Shown: positions 49,628 through 57,902 of the stretch, piece after piece | Numbering within the stretch: position 1 is the stretch's first letter | Layout: each line of letters opens with the position of its first letter | Assembly: GCF_020010925.1 (NCBI RefSeq) | Contig: NZ_JAGJBZ010000001.1 | Location: 2,046,001 to 2,110,000 of the forward strand | Direction of reading: 5' to 3' | Origin: Streptomyces griseiscabiei | GTDB lineage: Bacteria; Actinomycetota; Actinomycetes; Streptomycetales; Streptomycetaceae | DNA length: 64,000 nucleotides | Translations under genes and position numbers: made by a program | Notes under the pieces: model-generated | The model's input: only the letters and a program-made list of their open reading frames with translations | The model's database searches: none | What the model was told of the DNA's origin: nothing

Positions 49628-50874
49628 CCTCCACCAGGATCAGGGAGCTGATCGTCACCCCGATCGCCTTCCGCGACCCGCCGCTCCTCAACTCCAACGG
49701 CGTCCACGAGCCGCTCGCCCTGCGGACGATCCTCCAACTCGTCCTGGAGGACGGCACGGTGGGGCTCGGCGAGTCGACGGGCGGCACCGTCCGCCTGGAG
49801 CGGCTCGACGCCGCCGCGAAGGCCGTGGTCGGGCTGGACGTCTTCGACACCACCGCCGTCGCCGCCGCGATCGACACCGTGCTGCTGCCGACCGTGCCAA
49901 GCTCCCACGAGCGCGGCTGGACCACCTCGGCGGTCGAGGTCGCCTGTCTCGACGCGCAGGGCAAGCTGCTCGGCCGCCCGGTCGGTGATCTGCTCGGCGG
50001 CCGGGTCCGTGACTCCGTGCCCTTCGCCGCGTACCTCTTCTACAAGTGGGCCGAGCACCCCGCGCTCGACGGCCGCCCGGCGGTCCCGGACGACTGGGGC
50101 GAGGCCCTGGACCCGGCCGGGATCGTCGAACAGGCACGGCTGATGCAACAGCGGTACGGCTTCCGGTCGTTCAAGCTGAAGGGAGGTGTCTTCCCGCCGG
50201 ACGAGGAGATCGCCGCGATCGAGGCGCTGGCGGAGGCCTTCCCCGGACAGCCGCTGCGGCTGGACCCCAACACGGCCTGGACGGTGGAGACCTCGGCGTA
50301 TGTCGCGCGCCGGCTCGACGGCGTACTGGAGTACCTGGAGGACCCGACCGCGACCATCCCCGGTATGGCGGAGGTGGCGAAGGAGTCGCCGATGCCGCTC
50401 GCCACCAACATGTGCGTGGTCGCCTGGGAGCATCTGAGGCCGGCGGTCGAGCAGGACGCGATCCAGGTGCTGCTCACCGACCACCACTACTGGGGCGGAC
50501 TGCGCCGCACGCGTGAACTGGCCGCCGTCTGCGAGGCGTTCGGGCTCGCGCTGTCCATGCACTCCAACTCGCACCTCGGCATCAGTCTGGCCGCGATGAC
50601 CCAGGTGGCGTCGGCCATCCCCCACCTCGACCACTCCTGCGACACGCACTACCCGTGGAACTCGGCGGACGACGTGATCGTGCCGGGCGCGCTGGAGATC
50701 CGGGACGGGGCGGTCGCGGTGCCGACCGGACCCGGGCTGGGGGTGGAGCTGGACCACGACGCCCTCGAACGGCTGCACAGGCTGTACCTCGACTCGGGGA
50801 TGCGTACCCGGGACGACACCGGGTACATGCGCCGCGTCCAGCCGGGGTACGAGCTGCGGCTGCCGCGCTGGTGA
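49624..50874 (+). CDS. gudD: glucarate dehydratase
   Basis: 416 aa from GTG 49624, overlapping the kdgD stop (GTGA). An enolase-superfamily enzyme that converts D-glucarate (or L-idarate) to 5-dehydro-4-deoxyglucarate. Motifs: PPLLNSNGVHEP near the N-terminus, KLKGG (catalytic KxK) in FRSFKLKGGVF, metal ligands in LRLDPNTAW and LEDPTATIPGM, and MHSNSHLGISLAAMTQVASA with the catalytic His and metal site. Full length. Last gene of the importer-kdgD-gudD operon; a terminator follows 40 bp after the stop. Confidence 0.94.
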   Translation: MTSTRIRELIVTPIAFRDPPLLNSNGVHEPLALRTILQLVLEDGTVGLGESTGGTVRLERLDAAAKAVVGLDVFDTTAVAAAIDTVLLPTVPSSHERGWTTSAVEVACLDAQGKLLGRPVGDLLGGRVRDSVPFAAYLFYKWAEHPALDGRPAVPDDWGEALDPAGIVEQARLMQQRYGFRSFKLKGGVFPPDEEIAAIEALAEAFPGQPLRLDPNTAWTVETSAYVARRLDGVLEYLEDPTATIPGMAEVAKESPMPLATNMCVVAWEHLRPAVEQDAIQVLLTDHHYWGGLRRTRELAAVCEAFGLALSMHSNSHLGISLAAMTQVASAIPHLDHSCDTHYPWNSADDVIVPGALEIRDGAVAVPTGPGLGVELDHDALERLHRLYLDSGMRTRDDTGYMRRVQPGYELRLPRW

Positions 50875-50913
50875 GCGACGGGTGACCACCGGCCGGTGGG
50901 TCACCGCCGGTCA

Positions 50914-50937
50914 GGGGCCGCCTCCGGGCGGCCCCTT
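50914..50937 (+). terminator. terminator after gudD
   Basis: GGGGCCGCC-TCCG-GGCGGCCCC followed by TT, 40 bp past the gudD stop. A second, looser hairpin (50881-50905) precedes it. Confidence 0.7.
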
Positions 50938-51318
50938 CCGCGTGGGCGGTCCCCCGTGCGCCGTCCGCGCCCTCGCCCGCCTCCCGCGCCGGTCTCGGGA
51001 GGCGAGCGAGGGGCGCGCGGGCACACGGCCACGGACGGGCTGCCTCAGTCGGTGGTTTCCGCATCCCGAGCACACGAAGTCGCCCCTTTCACGCGGTGCC
51101 CGACCGGCCGTCCCGCCTGTTTGGCTGTGTCTGCGACACGTTCCGCCCATCCGCGTGTGTCGCCCCACGGCCGCCTTCCGGCGGCCGTCGCCTCGGAATC
51201 CGCCCACGACCACGTCGTAAGCGCGCCACCCGAGTCCCGTGCCCCGCAGCGCACGACGTCCGTATCCGGACGCGTCCCCGTATGTCCGCGCATCCGCGCC
51301 CACCCATCGGGAGGGAAT
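50938..51318. other. leader/promoter region of the encapsulin operon with a perfect hairpin
   Basis: No coding signal. It contains the perfect hairpin ACGGCCGCC-TTCC-GGCGGCCGT at 51167-51188, about 130 bp before the encapsulin start, and the short palindrome GTGTC-TGC-GACAC at 51127-51139. The hairpin could be an attenuator or a leftover terminator in a long 5' leader. No canonical -35/-10 is obvious. Confidence 0.4.
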
Positions 51319-52746
51319 GTGACCGCCCCCGTCAACTCCGCCGAAAGCGCACCGGAACCCGCCGACGAACCGCAGTTCACCAGCCTCAGCACCCAGGCCG
51401 CGCGGCAGCTCGCGACGACCACCAAGTCCGAACCGCAGATGCAGGCCATCACCTCGCGCTGGCTGCTCAAGGCACTGCCGTGGGTGGACGTCGCGGGCGG
51501 CACCTACCGGGTCAACCGCCGTCTGCAGCTGCGGATCGGCCGGGGCCGGGTGCAGTTCGAGCAGAACGGCGCCGACGACGTCAGGGTCATCCCGCAGACG
51601 CTCACCGAACTGCCGGCGCTGCGCGGCTACGACGATCTCGCGGCCCTCAGGGAGATCTCCGCGAAGTTCCGGGTGCGGGAGGTGCGCGCCGGCCAGGTGC
51701 TGGTGGACGCCGGGCAGCCGGTGAGCGAGGCGTATCTCGTGGTCCACGGCCGGTTCACGCGGTACACCACCGGCAAGTACGGCGAGGAGGAGGTCCTCGG
51801 CGTCATCAGCGACGGTGACGGGCTGGGCGACGAGGCGATCGGGCACGCCGACCCGCTGTGGCTCAGCTCCGTGCGGGCCGACACGGCCGGGGTGGTGCTG
51901 GCGCTCAACTGGGACCTGCTGATGGCGTTCGTGGAACGCACGCCCTCGCTGGCGGCGCAGTTCGAGGCGTTCGTCGAGCGGCAGCGCAAGCCGATGAACC
52001 GCAAGGGCGAGGCCGATGTGCCCCTGGAGGCCGGGCATGTCGGCGAGCTGACCCTGCCCGGCGGCTTCGTCGACTACGACCTCGCGCCGCGCGAGTACGA
52101 ACTCTCCCTCACCCAGACGGTGTTGCGCGTCCACACCCGGGTCGCGGACCTCTACAACAACCCGATGAACCAGACGGAGCAGCAACTCCGGCTGACCATC
52201 GAGGAGATCCGGGAACGCCAGGAGTGGGAGCTGGTCAACAACCGCGAGTTCGGGCTGCTGCACAACATCGACTACGGGCAGCGCATCAGCACCTTCTCCG
52301 GGCCGCCGACCCCGGACGACATGGACGAACTGCTCTCCATGCGCCGCAGGACCCGCCTCTTCCTGGCCCACCCGAAGGCGATCGCCGCGTTCTTCCGGCA
52401 GTGCAACCGGCGCGGTCTGGTGCCCGGCACGGTGAACGTCGACGGGCACGAGGTGCCCGCGTGGCGTGGGGTGCCGCTCTTCCCGTGCGGCAAGATCCCG
52501 GTCACCCCGCAGCACACCACCAGCATCATCGCGCTGCGCACCGGGGAGAAGGACCAGGGGGTCGTCGGGCTGCGCCAGACGGGTCTGCCCGAGGAGTTCG
52601 AGCCGTCGCTGAACGTACGGTTCATGGGCATCGACGCCACCGCGATCATGAGCTATCTGGTCACCGCCTACTACTCGATGGCCGTGCTGGTGCCCGACGC
52701 GGCCGGGATCCTGGAGAACGTGCAGATCGGCTGGATGCCGGAATGA
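51319..52746 (+). CDS. family 2B encapsulin shell protein with cyclic-nucleotide-binding-like domain
   Basis: 475 aa from GTG 51319 (GGGAGGG at 51309-51315). Recognised as the shell protein of a family 2 encapsulin: N-terminal arm ([49 protein letters not shown]), then an inserted cNMP-binding-like domain at about 100-205 ([58 protein letters not shown]), then HK97-type P- and A-domain segments ([78 protein letters not shown]). The insert defines type 2B. Subunits should assemble into an icosahedral shell around the terpene cyclase encoded next, whose ATG overlaps this stop. Ligand of the insert unknown. Confidence 0.92.
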   Translation: MTAPVNSAESAPEPADEPQFTSLSTQAARQLATTTKSEPQMQAITSRWLLKALPWVDVAGGTYRVNRRLQLRIGRGRVQFEQNGADDVRVIPQTLTELPALRGYDDLAALREISAKFRVREVRAGQVLVDAGQPVSEAYLVVHGRFTRYTTGKYGEEEVLGVISDGDGLGDEAIGHADPLWLSSVRADTAGVVLALNWDLLMAFVERTPSLAAQFEAFVERQRKPMNRKGEADVPLEAGHVGELTLPGGFVDYDLAPREYELSLTQTVLRVHTRVADLYNNPMNQTEQQLRLTIEEIRERQEWELVNNREFGLLHNIDYGQRISTFSGPPTPDDMDELLSMRRRTRLFLAHPKAIAAFFRQCNRRGLVPGTVNVDGHEVPAWRGVPLFPCGKIPVTPQHTTSIIALRTGEKDQGVVGLRQTGLPEEFEPSLNVRFMGIDATAIMSYLVTAYYSMAVLVPDAAGILENVQIGWMPE

Positions 52747-53807
52747 GCGAGCCGTCAGTGGCCGACGCGCCGCGGCGCACACGGCTGCCGGGGCCGCCGA
52801 GTCTCGCCCGTCCGCGGCGGGCGGGCCAGGGCGGCGCGGTCCCCGGGCTGCGGCACCGGCCCGCCGTGCCCGCCGACCCGGCGAAGGTCGCGGAGGTCGA
52901 CCGGAGGCTGGAGGAGTGGGCGGAACGGCTGGAACTGTTCCCCCGGGAGTGGAGCGGGCAGTTCACACGCTTCGGGCTGGGCCGGGCGATCGTCCTCGCT
53001 CATCCCGGTGGCGTCGGCCTCGAACAGCTGGCCGCCGCCGGGAAGCTGCTGCTCGCCGAGCATCTGGTCGACAACGTCTACTGCGAGGTCGACGAGGGCA
53101 AGGGCGGCTCGCCGCGCGGCCTCGGGGCCCGGCTGCTGATGGCCCAGTCGGCGCTCGACCCGCTGCACAGCACCCCGGCGGCGCAGGAGCGCTGGGGCCA
53201 CGGGGTACGCGCCGACGGGCCGCTGCGGGCGTACCACCACGCGCTGCGCGACTACGCCGCGCTCGCCACCCCCAGCCAGGCCGACCGGCTCGTGCACGAT
53301 CTGGCCCGGCTGCATCTGGGGTATCTCGGCGAGGCGGCGTGGGCCGAGGCCGGTCACATGCCGCAGGTGTGGGAGTACCTGGTGATGCGGCAGTTCAACA
53401 ACTTCCGGCCCTGTCTCGCGGTCGTCGACGCCGTGGACGGATGGGAGCTGCCGGAGGCCCTCTACGCCCGGCCCGAGGTGCAGCGGATCACCGCGCTGGC
53501 CGGGAACGCGGCCACGCTCGTCAACGACCTGTACTCGTTCGCCAAGGAGATGGCGAACGACCCCGACCACCTCAACCTGCCCAAGGTGATCGCCGCCAAC
53601 GAGCGGTGCGGGCTGCGGGCCGCCTATCTGGAGGCCGTGGAGATCCACAACCGGATCATGGACGCGTTCGAGGAGGAGTCCGCGGCCCTGTCCGCCGCCT
53701 GCCCGCCGACCGGGCGCTACGCCTCCGGGCTCGCCGCCTGGCTGGCCGGCAACCACGAGTGGCACGCCACCCACACCGAGCGCTACAGCCTGCCCGACTA
53801 CTGGTGA
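52743..53807 (+). CDS. terpene cyclase, predicted encapsulin cargo
   Basis: 354 aa from ATG 52743, overlapping the encapsulin stop (ATGA). Class I terpene synthase: Asp-rich region D110-N-V-Y-C-E115-V-D-E, NSE triad N261-D-x-x-S265-x-x-x-E269 ([12 protein letters not shown]), and the C-terminal RY pair 347-348. The first ~45 residues (Pro/Arg/Gly-rich, [10 protein letters not shown]) look disordered and probably carry the shell-targeting signal, as in 2-methylisoborneol synthases of type 2B systems. The second position of the Asp-rich motif is Asn. The partner GPP 2-methyltransferase of 2-methylisoborneol loci is absent, so the product may be another monoterpene or sesquiterpene. Confidence 0.88.
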   Translation: MSEPSVADAPRRTRLPGPPSLARPRRAGQGGAVPGLRHRPAVPADPAKVAEVDRRLEEWAERLELFPREWSGQFTRFGLGRAIVLAHPGGVGLEQLAAAGKLLLAEHLVDNVYCEVDEGKGGSPRGLGARLLMAQSALDPLHSTPAAQERWGHGVRADGPLRAYHHALRDYAALATPSQADRLVHDLARLHLGYLGEAAWAEAGHMPQVWEYLVMRQFNNFRPCLAVVDAVDGWELPEALYARPEVQRITALAGNAATLVNDLYSFAKEMANDPDHLNLPKVIAANERCGLRAAYLEAVEIHNRIMDAFEEESAALSAACPPTGRYASGLAAWLAGNHEWHATHTERYSLPDYW

Positions 53808-53859
53808 CACCGGGCACGGCCGGCACCCCACGGCCACCGCACCGGGCCCCGGGCGGGCG

Positions 53860-54792
53860 TCAGGGTTCCGACGTCTCGGACTCCAGGGAGGCGCGGGTGG
53901 CCTCGCCGTAGACGCCCGACTCGTCCGCCAGGAGGACGCGGGTGAGCTGGTAGCCGCGGACGGCGCTCTGCACCTCGCGGTCGTAGTCGCCGTCGGCGTC
54001 GCCGGTGTAGACGCCGGTCTGGGCCAGGCGGAGCTGGAGTTCGGTGACCTCCGCGCCCTGGTCGCCGAGGCTCAGGACGGGGGGCCGGCCGGTGGTCCGG
54101 GTGGGTGTGGGGGACGGCGTGACCTTGCCGTCGCCGCCGGACGGGGTTCTGCCGGGCGGGCCGGAGGGGGTGGGGGTGGCCCGGGTCCCGGTCGGGGTGG
54201 CCTCCGGCGAAGCGGACGCGGTCCGCGACGGGGAGGGCGAGGAGGAGGCGGTGGCGGAGGGGGACACCGTCGCGGCCGACGCCTCGGCGCCGGCCGCGGC
54301 CTCCGGGATGTCCGCCCGGACGTCGCCGGGGCCCGAGCCCTCGCGTGAGGGGGCCTCGTACGAGAACAGCCCGCCGATGATCCCCCCGGTCACCAGCACG
54401 GCCGCCGCGACGGCCCCGGCACCGGCGGCCACCATCACCCGGCGCCGCCGGCCGTCGGCGGCGCGACCGGCCGCCATGTGTTCGTCGGCCGAGGGCTCCC
54501 CCTGGACGGGAGGGTCCGCGTCGGGGCCGGGTTCCTCGTCGGGTGCGGCCGCCGTCGTGGGGTGCCGCTCGTCCTCGGGCTCCTCCGGGGTGCCGGCCCG
54601 GCCGGTCTCGTCACCGACCTGCACGAAGGGGCGGATACGGACCGGGTCGAAGTCCTCCGCGGCCTCGGCCTGGGCCGTGCGGTCGTCCCGGTGGGCGTCC
54701 GACGCGAGGCGCCCGCAGGCGCAGGCGGGAGTGCCGTCCGCCGCCCGGGGCGTACCGCACTGCGGGCAGACGGGGGCTGTCGGTTCACTCAC
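53860..54792 (-). CDS. membrane protein with N-terminal zinc ribbon and C-terminal peptidoglycan-binding domain
   Basis: 310 aa from GTG 54792. A zinc ribbon at the cytosolic N-terminus (CPQCGTPRAADGTPACAC, then GRLASDAHRDDRTAQAEAAEDFDPVRIRPFV, a block common in streptomycete proteins) is followed by one helix (about 118-143), a long Ser/Thr/Pro/Ala stalk, and a PG_binding_1 domain: LSLGDQGAEVTELQLRLAQTGVYTGDADGDYDREVQSAVRGYQL. The layout links the cytoplasm to the cell wall. Function unknown. It converges on the terpene cyclase and is divergent from the PI-PLC gene. Confidence 0.8.
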   Translation of the reverse strand: MSEPTAPVCPQCGTPRAADGTPACACGRLASDAHRDDRTAQAEAAEDFDPVRIRPFVQVGDETGRAGTPEEPEDERHPTTAAAPDEEPGPDADPPVQGEPSADEHMAAGRAADGRRRRVMVAAGAGAVAAAVLVTGGIIGGLFSYEAPSREGSGPGDVRADIPEAAAGAEASAATVSPSATASSSPSPSRTASASPEATPTGTRATPTPSGPPGRTPSGGDGKVTPSPTPTRTTGRPPVLSLGDQGAEVTELQLRLAQTGVYTGDADGDYDREVQSAVRGYQLTRVLLADESGVYGEATRASLESETSEP

Positions 54793-54820
54793 GCGTGGTC
54801 TCTCTTCGAGCGGATTCCAG

Positions 54821-54879
54821 AGTTTAATCAGATCTTCTCCACAGAATCCCCAAGACTTGATTGAATCTCAAAATATTCC
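54821..54879. other. A/T-rich patch in a divergent promoter region
   Basis: From AGTTTAATCAGATC to CTCAAAATATTCCC, roughly 60% A/T in a ~72% GC genome, between divergent starts 54792 and 55022. Probably the promoter core of the membrane-protein gene; no clear palindrome. Confidence 0.35.
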
Positions 54880-55021
54880 CGGCCAAGTCCCGCTCGGCGA
54901 GGACGAGTTCGACTCAGATGTCTTCATGTGACGGGACTGGTGCACGACCCGGTGCACGGTGTGTCATGCCTCTGACATCAACCGCCGCCGTGCCCCGGCG
55001 CGCCGGAGTGGAAGGACCCCC

Positions 55022-56407
55022 GTGAGACTGACCCGCCCCCGACCCCCTGCCCGCAGACGTGCCCGCGCCCTGTGCACGGTCGCCGCGCTCGCCCTGGGCG
55101 CGCCCGTCGCGCTGTCCGGCCCCGCCGCCGCGGCGGTCCCGACGTACTCGGTCTATCTGCAGAACTCCGTCACCGGCCTCAACGCGGCGGACAGCGGCGG
55201 CACGGTCGCCGCGCACAACCCCAAGGGCAACGAGGACCACCAGCAGTGGACGCCGGTCGCCGTCGGCGGCGGCCACCAACTGCGGAACCTCGACAAGGCG
55301 GGGATCTGTCTGGGGCGCAACGGCACCTCGGCGGTGACCACCACCTGCGGCGCGGACGGCACCACCTGGACGGTCACCGAGGCCGCGGACAGCACCTACA
55401 CCATCGGGGTGCCCGGGACCTCGCACTATCTGACCGGCTCCTCCGCCGACTCCGCGCTCGTACAGGTCGGATCGGGCGGGAACCTCGCCCGCTGGTACCT
55501 CACCCCGGTCGCCCACGCCACATCGGCCATGCCGCCCGCCGACACCCGCACCCTCGACCAGGTCGCCTTCCTCACCTCGCACAACGCCTACGCCAACGGT
55601 GTCGACGGCAACTTCGCCTCGTTCCCGGTCAGCCTCTTCCCCAACCAGGCACGCGGAGTGAGTCAGCAACTCACGGACGGCGTACGGGGGTTCATGCTGG
55701 ACACCTACACCGTGTCGGGGCAGGCGGTGCTCTGTCACAACAGCTGCGACGGGGTGAGCAGCCCGGTTCCGCTCGCCACCGACCTCAAGCGCATGGTCGA
55801 CTTCCTCAAGGCCAACCCGGGTCAGTTCGTGACCGTCTTCCTGGAGGACTACACCGCCTCCGACGTCCTGAAGTCGTCGCTGGCGCCGGTGAGCGGGCTG
55901 TCGGACGTGCTGTACCGGCCGGACCAGGAGGGCGTGGCGACGAGCGGCTGGCCGACGATGGCCGATCTCGCCGCCCGGGGCAAGCAGTTGCTGGTCTTCA
56001 GCGACCGCACCCGCGCGAGCGACACCTCCGCCGGCCAGGCCGCCCGGAACACCTTCGGGGTGATGTACCAGCGCGAGTGGACGGTGGAGAACTACTGGTC
56101 GATGGGCGGCGGGCTCGGCGGCTCCGACTGGTCCTGCTACAGCCGTTGGGGCACGAGCCGGCCGCTGACCACGGACTCGGCCGCCTTCCACCCGCTGTTC
56201 GTGATGAACCACTTCCGTGACTACACGATCGGCGGCACGGCCGAGACGGACAACGCCAAGCTGGGCAACCGCGCGCAGAACTTCTGCACCCCGGCCGCCC
56301 GCAAGAAGCCCAACTACCTCGCCGTGGACCGCTACGAGCTGGGCTCGCCGTCACCGCTGACGACCGTGGGCAACCTCAACACGTACGTCCTCACGCCCGG
56401 CCAGTAG
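55022..56407 (+). CDS. secreted phosphatidylinositol-specific phospholipase C-like protein
   Basis: 461 aa from GTG 55022 (GGAAGGA upstream). Signal peptide ALCTVAALALGAPVALSGPAAAA. Residues about 28-155 form a beta-rich ricin/AbfB-like module (YLQNSVTGLNAADSGGTVAAHNPKGNEDHQQWTPV). The PLC-X barrel follows: LDQVAFLTSHNAYAN with the catalytic His, GVRGFMLDTYTVSGQAVLCHNSC with the second His, and FVTVFLEDYTASD. It hydrolyses phosphatidylinositol-type lipids without calcium in known bacterial PI-PLCs; the exact substrate here is inferred. It stands alone after a divergent promoter. Confidence 0.88.
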   Translation: MRLTRPRPPARRRARALCTVAALALGAPVALSGPAAAAVPTYSVYLQNSVTGLNAADSGGTVAAHNPKGNEDHQQWTPVAVGGGHQLRNLDKAGICLGRNGTSAVTTTCGADGTTWTVTEAADSTYTIGVPGTSHYLTGSSADSALVQVGSGGNLARWYLTPVAHATSAMPPADTRTLDQVAFLTSHNAYANGVDGNFASFPVSLFPNQARGVSQQLTDGVRGFMLDTYTVSGQAVLCHNSCDGVSSPVPLATDLKRMVDFLKANPGQFVTVFLEDYTASDVLKSSLAPVSGLSDVLYRPDQEGVATSGWPTMADLAARGKQLLVFSDRTRASDTSAGQAARNTFGVMYQREWTVENYWSMGGGLGGSDWSCYSRWGTSRPLTTDSAAFHPLFVMNHFRDYTIGGTAETDNAKLGNRAQNFCTPAARKKPNYLAVDRYELGSPSPLTTVGNLNTYVLTPGQ

Positions 56408-56659
56408 CCGCCGCCCCGCCCTGCGGGGTGCCGTACGCAGGCGCCGCAGGGCGGGCAGGTGGTTGCGGGAGAGCTTCGCGCGTTCGCCGCCGCCCGCGAT
56501 CAGCGCGTTGACCGACGCCATCGGGTCGGCGCCGGCCGACCGTGCCACCAACGCGCCGACCACCAGCGGCAGGAGCACCACCGCGAGGGCCGAACCGGTG
56601 GCGGTGGCCGTGGCGGTGACGTTCCGGAGGGGGCGCGGGCGCGAGGGGTGCGTGTCCAT
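56351..56659 (-). CDS. possible small single-helix membrane protein
   Basis: 102 aa from ATG 56659. One hydrophobic helix (TGSALAVVLLPLVVGALVARSAGADP) is followed by MASVNALIAGGGERAKLSRNHLPALRRLRTAPRRAG and a basic tail. There is no good ribosome site, and its 3' end overlaps the PI-PLC gene by 57 bp. It fills the otherwise empty 322-bp gap 56408-56729. Codon bias is acceptable. It may be genuine or a chance frame; no family recognised. Confidence 0.35.
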   Translation of the reverse strand: MDTHPSRPRPLRNVTATATATGSALAVVLLPLVVGALVARSAGADPMASVNALIAGGGERAKLSRNHLPALRRLRTAPRRAGRRLLAGREDVRVEVAHGRQR

Positions 56660-56729
56660 GACGACAGTGCACCAGCGGCGCGCGGGGCCCGGCATCCGGC
56701 CAAGTACTCAGCCGCCCCGGCCGGCGTAC

Positions 56730-57902
56730 TCAGGCCGCCACCACGGCTCCCCGCCCACCCGCCTCGCGTTCGCCCGGCTCCGGCTCCCCCGCGTCCCGGT
56801 GGATCGGTGTCCCCGATCCGGTCAGCGGTACGCCCGTGCCGCCGCGCCGGGCCGCGACGATCTCCGCCGCGATCGACAGGGCGGTCTCCTCGGGCGTACG
56901 GGCGCCCAGGTCGAGCCCGATCGGGGACCTGAGGCGGGCCAGTTCCCGGTCGGTGAGGCCCGCTTCGCGCAGCCGCCGGTCGCGGTCGGCGTGGGTGCGG
57001 CGGGAGCCCATCGCCCCCACGAACGCGACCGGCGTCCGCAGCGCCGCCGTCAGCAGCGGGAGGTCGAACCTGGCGTCGTGGGTGAGCACGCACAGCACCG
57101 TGCGGGTGTCGGTCTCCGTCCGGCGGAGATAGCGGTGCGGCCAGTCCACCACCAGCTCGTCGGCGTCCGGGAAGCGGGCCCGGGTGGCGAAGACCGGGCG
57201 GGCGTCGCACACGGTGACGTGGTAGCCGAGGAACCTGCCCGCGCGCACCAGGGCCGCCGCGAAGTCGATCGCCCCGAACACGATCATGCGGGGCGGCGGC
57301 ACTCTCGTCTCCACCAGGAGGGTGAGCCCGCCGGGACAGTGCGCACCGTCCGCCGACAGTTCGACCGTGCCGGTGCGTCCGCCGTCCAGCAGGGCCCGCG
57401 CCTCTGCGGCGGCCGTACGGTCCAGCTCGGGGCGCCCGCCGAGGCCACCGTCGCGGGAGCCGTCGGGGCCTACGAGCAGGGCCCGCCCGAGGAGTTCGGC
57501 CGGGCCCCGGACGACCCGGGCCACGGCTGTCGGCTCGCCCCGGGCGGCCGTCGCGAGCGCGGCGCCCAGGACCGTCCTGGCCGGTGATCCGGCGGTGACG
57601 GGCGTGACCAGGATGTCGATGACACCGCCGCAGGTCAGGCCGACGGCGAAGGCGTCCTCGTCGCTGTAGCCGAAGCGCTCGAGGACGGTGTCGCCGTCCT
57701 CCAGCGCCTGCCGGCACAGCTCGTACACCGCGCCCTCGACGCATCCGCCGGAGACCGAGCCGATCACCGTGCCCTCGCCGTCGACGGCGAGGGCCGCGCC
57801 GGGGCCGCGCGGGGCGCTGCCGCTCACCGCGACGACGGTGGCGACGGCGAAGTCCCGTCCCTCCCGCACCCACGCGGTCAGTTCACGGGCCAGGTCAAGC
57901 AT
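56730..57902 (-). CDS. XdhC/CoxI family molybdenum-enzyme maturation factor (PaoD-like)
   Basis: 390 aa from ATG 57902, overlapping the end of the molybdenum-subunit gene by 8 bp. The N-terminal XdhC domain (ATVVAVSGSAPRGPGAALAVDGEGTVIGSVSGGCVEGAVYELCRQAL with conserved CVE) is followed by the C-terminal Rossmann-like XdhC_C domain (RMIVFGAIDFAAALVRAGRFLGYHVTVCDARPVFATRARFP, THDARFDLPLLTAAL, FVGAMGSRRTHADR). XdhC/PaoD proteins bind molybdenum cofactor, direct its sulfuration and insert it into the oxidoreductase. Last gene of the aldehyde-oxidase operon. Confidence 0.92.
   Translation of the reverse strand: MLDLARELTAWVREGRDFAVATVVAVSGSAPRGPGAALAVDGEGTVIGSVSGGCVEGAVYELCRQALEDGDTVLERFGYSDEDAFAVGLTCGGVIDILVTPVTAGSPARTVLGAALATAARGEPTAVARVVRGPAELLGRALLVGPDGSRDGGLGGRPELDRTAAAEARALLDGGRTGTVELSADGAHCPGGLTLLVETRVPPPRMIVFGAIDFAAALVRAGRFLGYHVTVCDARPVFATRARFPDADELVVDWPHRYLRRTETDTRTVLCVLTHDARFDLPLLTAALRTPVAFVGAMGSRRTHADRDRRLREAGLTDRELARLRSPIGLDLGARTPEETALSIAAEIVAARRGGTGVPLTGSGTPIHRDAGEPEPGEREAGGRGAVVAA

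Noticed and set aside
54044..54931. A 295-codon plus-strand frame opposite the zinc-ribbon/PG-binding gene
   Set aside because: Antisense shadow of the Ser/Pro/Ala-rich stalk; the minus-strand protein has clear N- and C-terminal domains.
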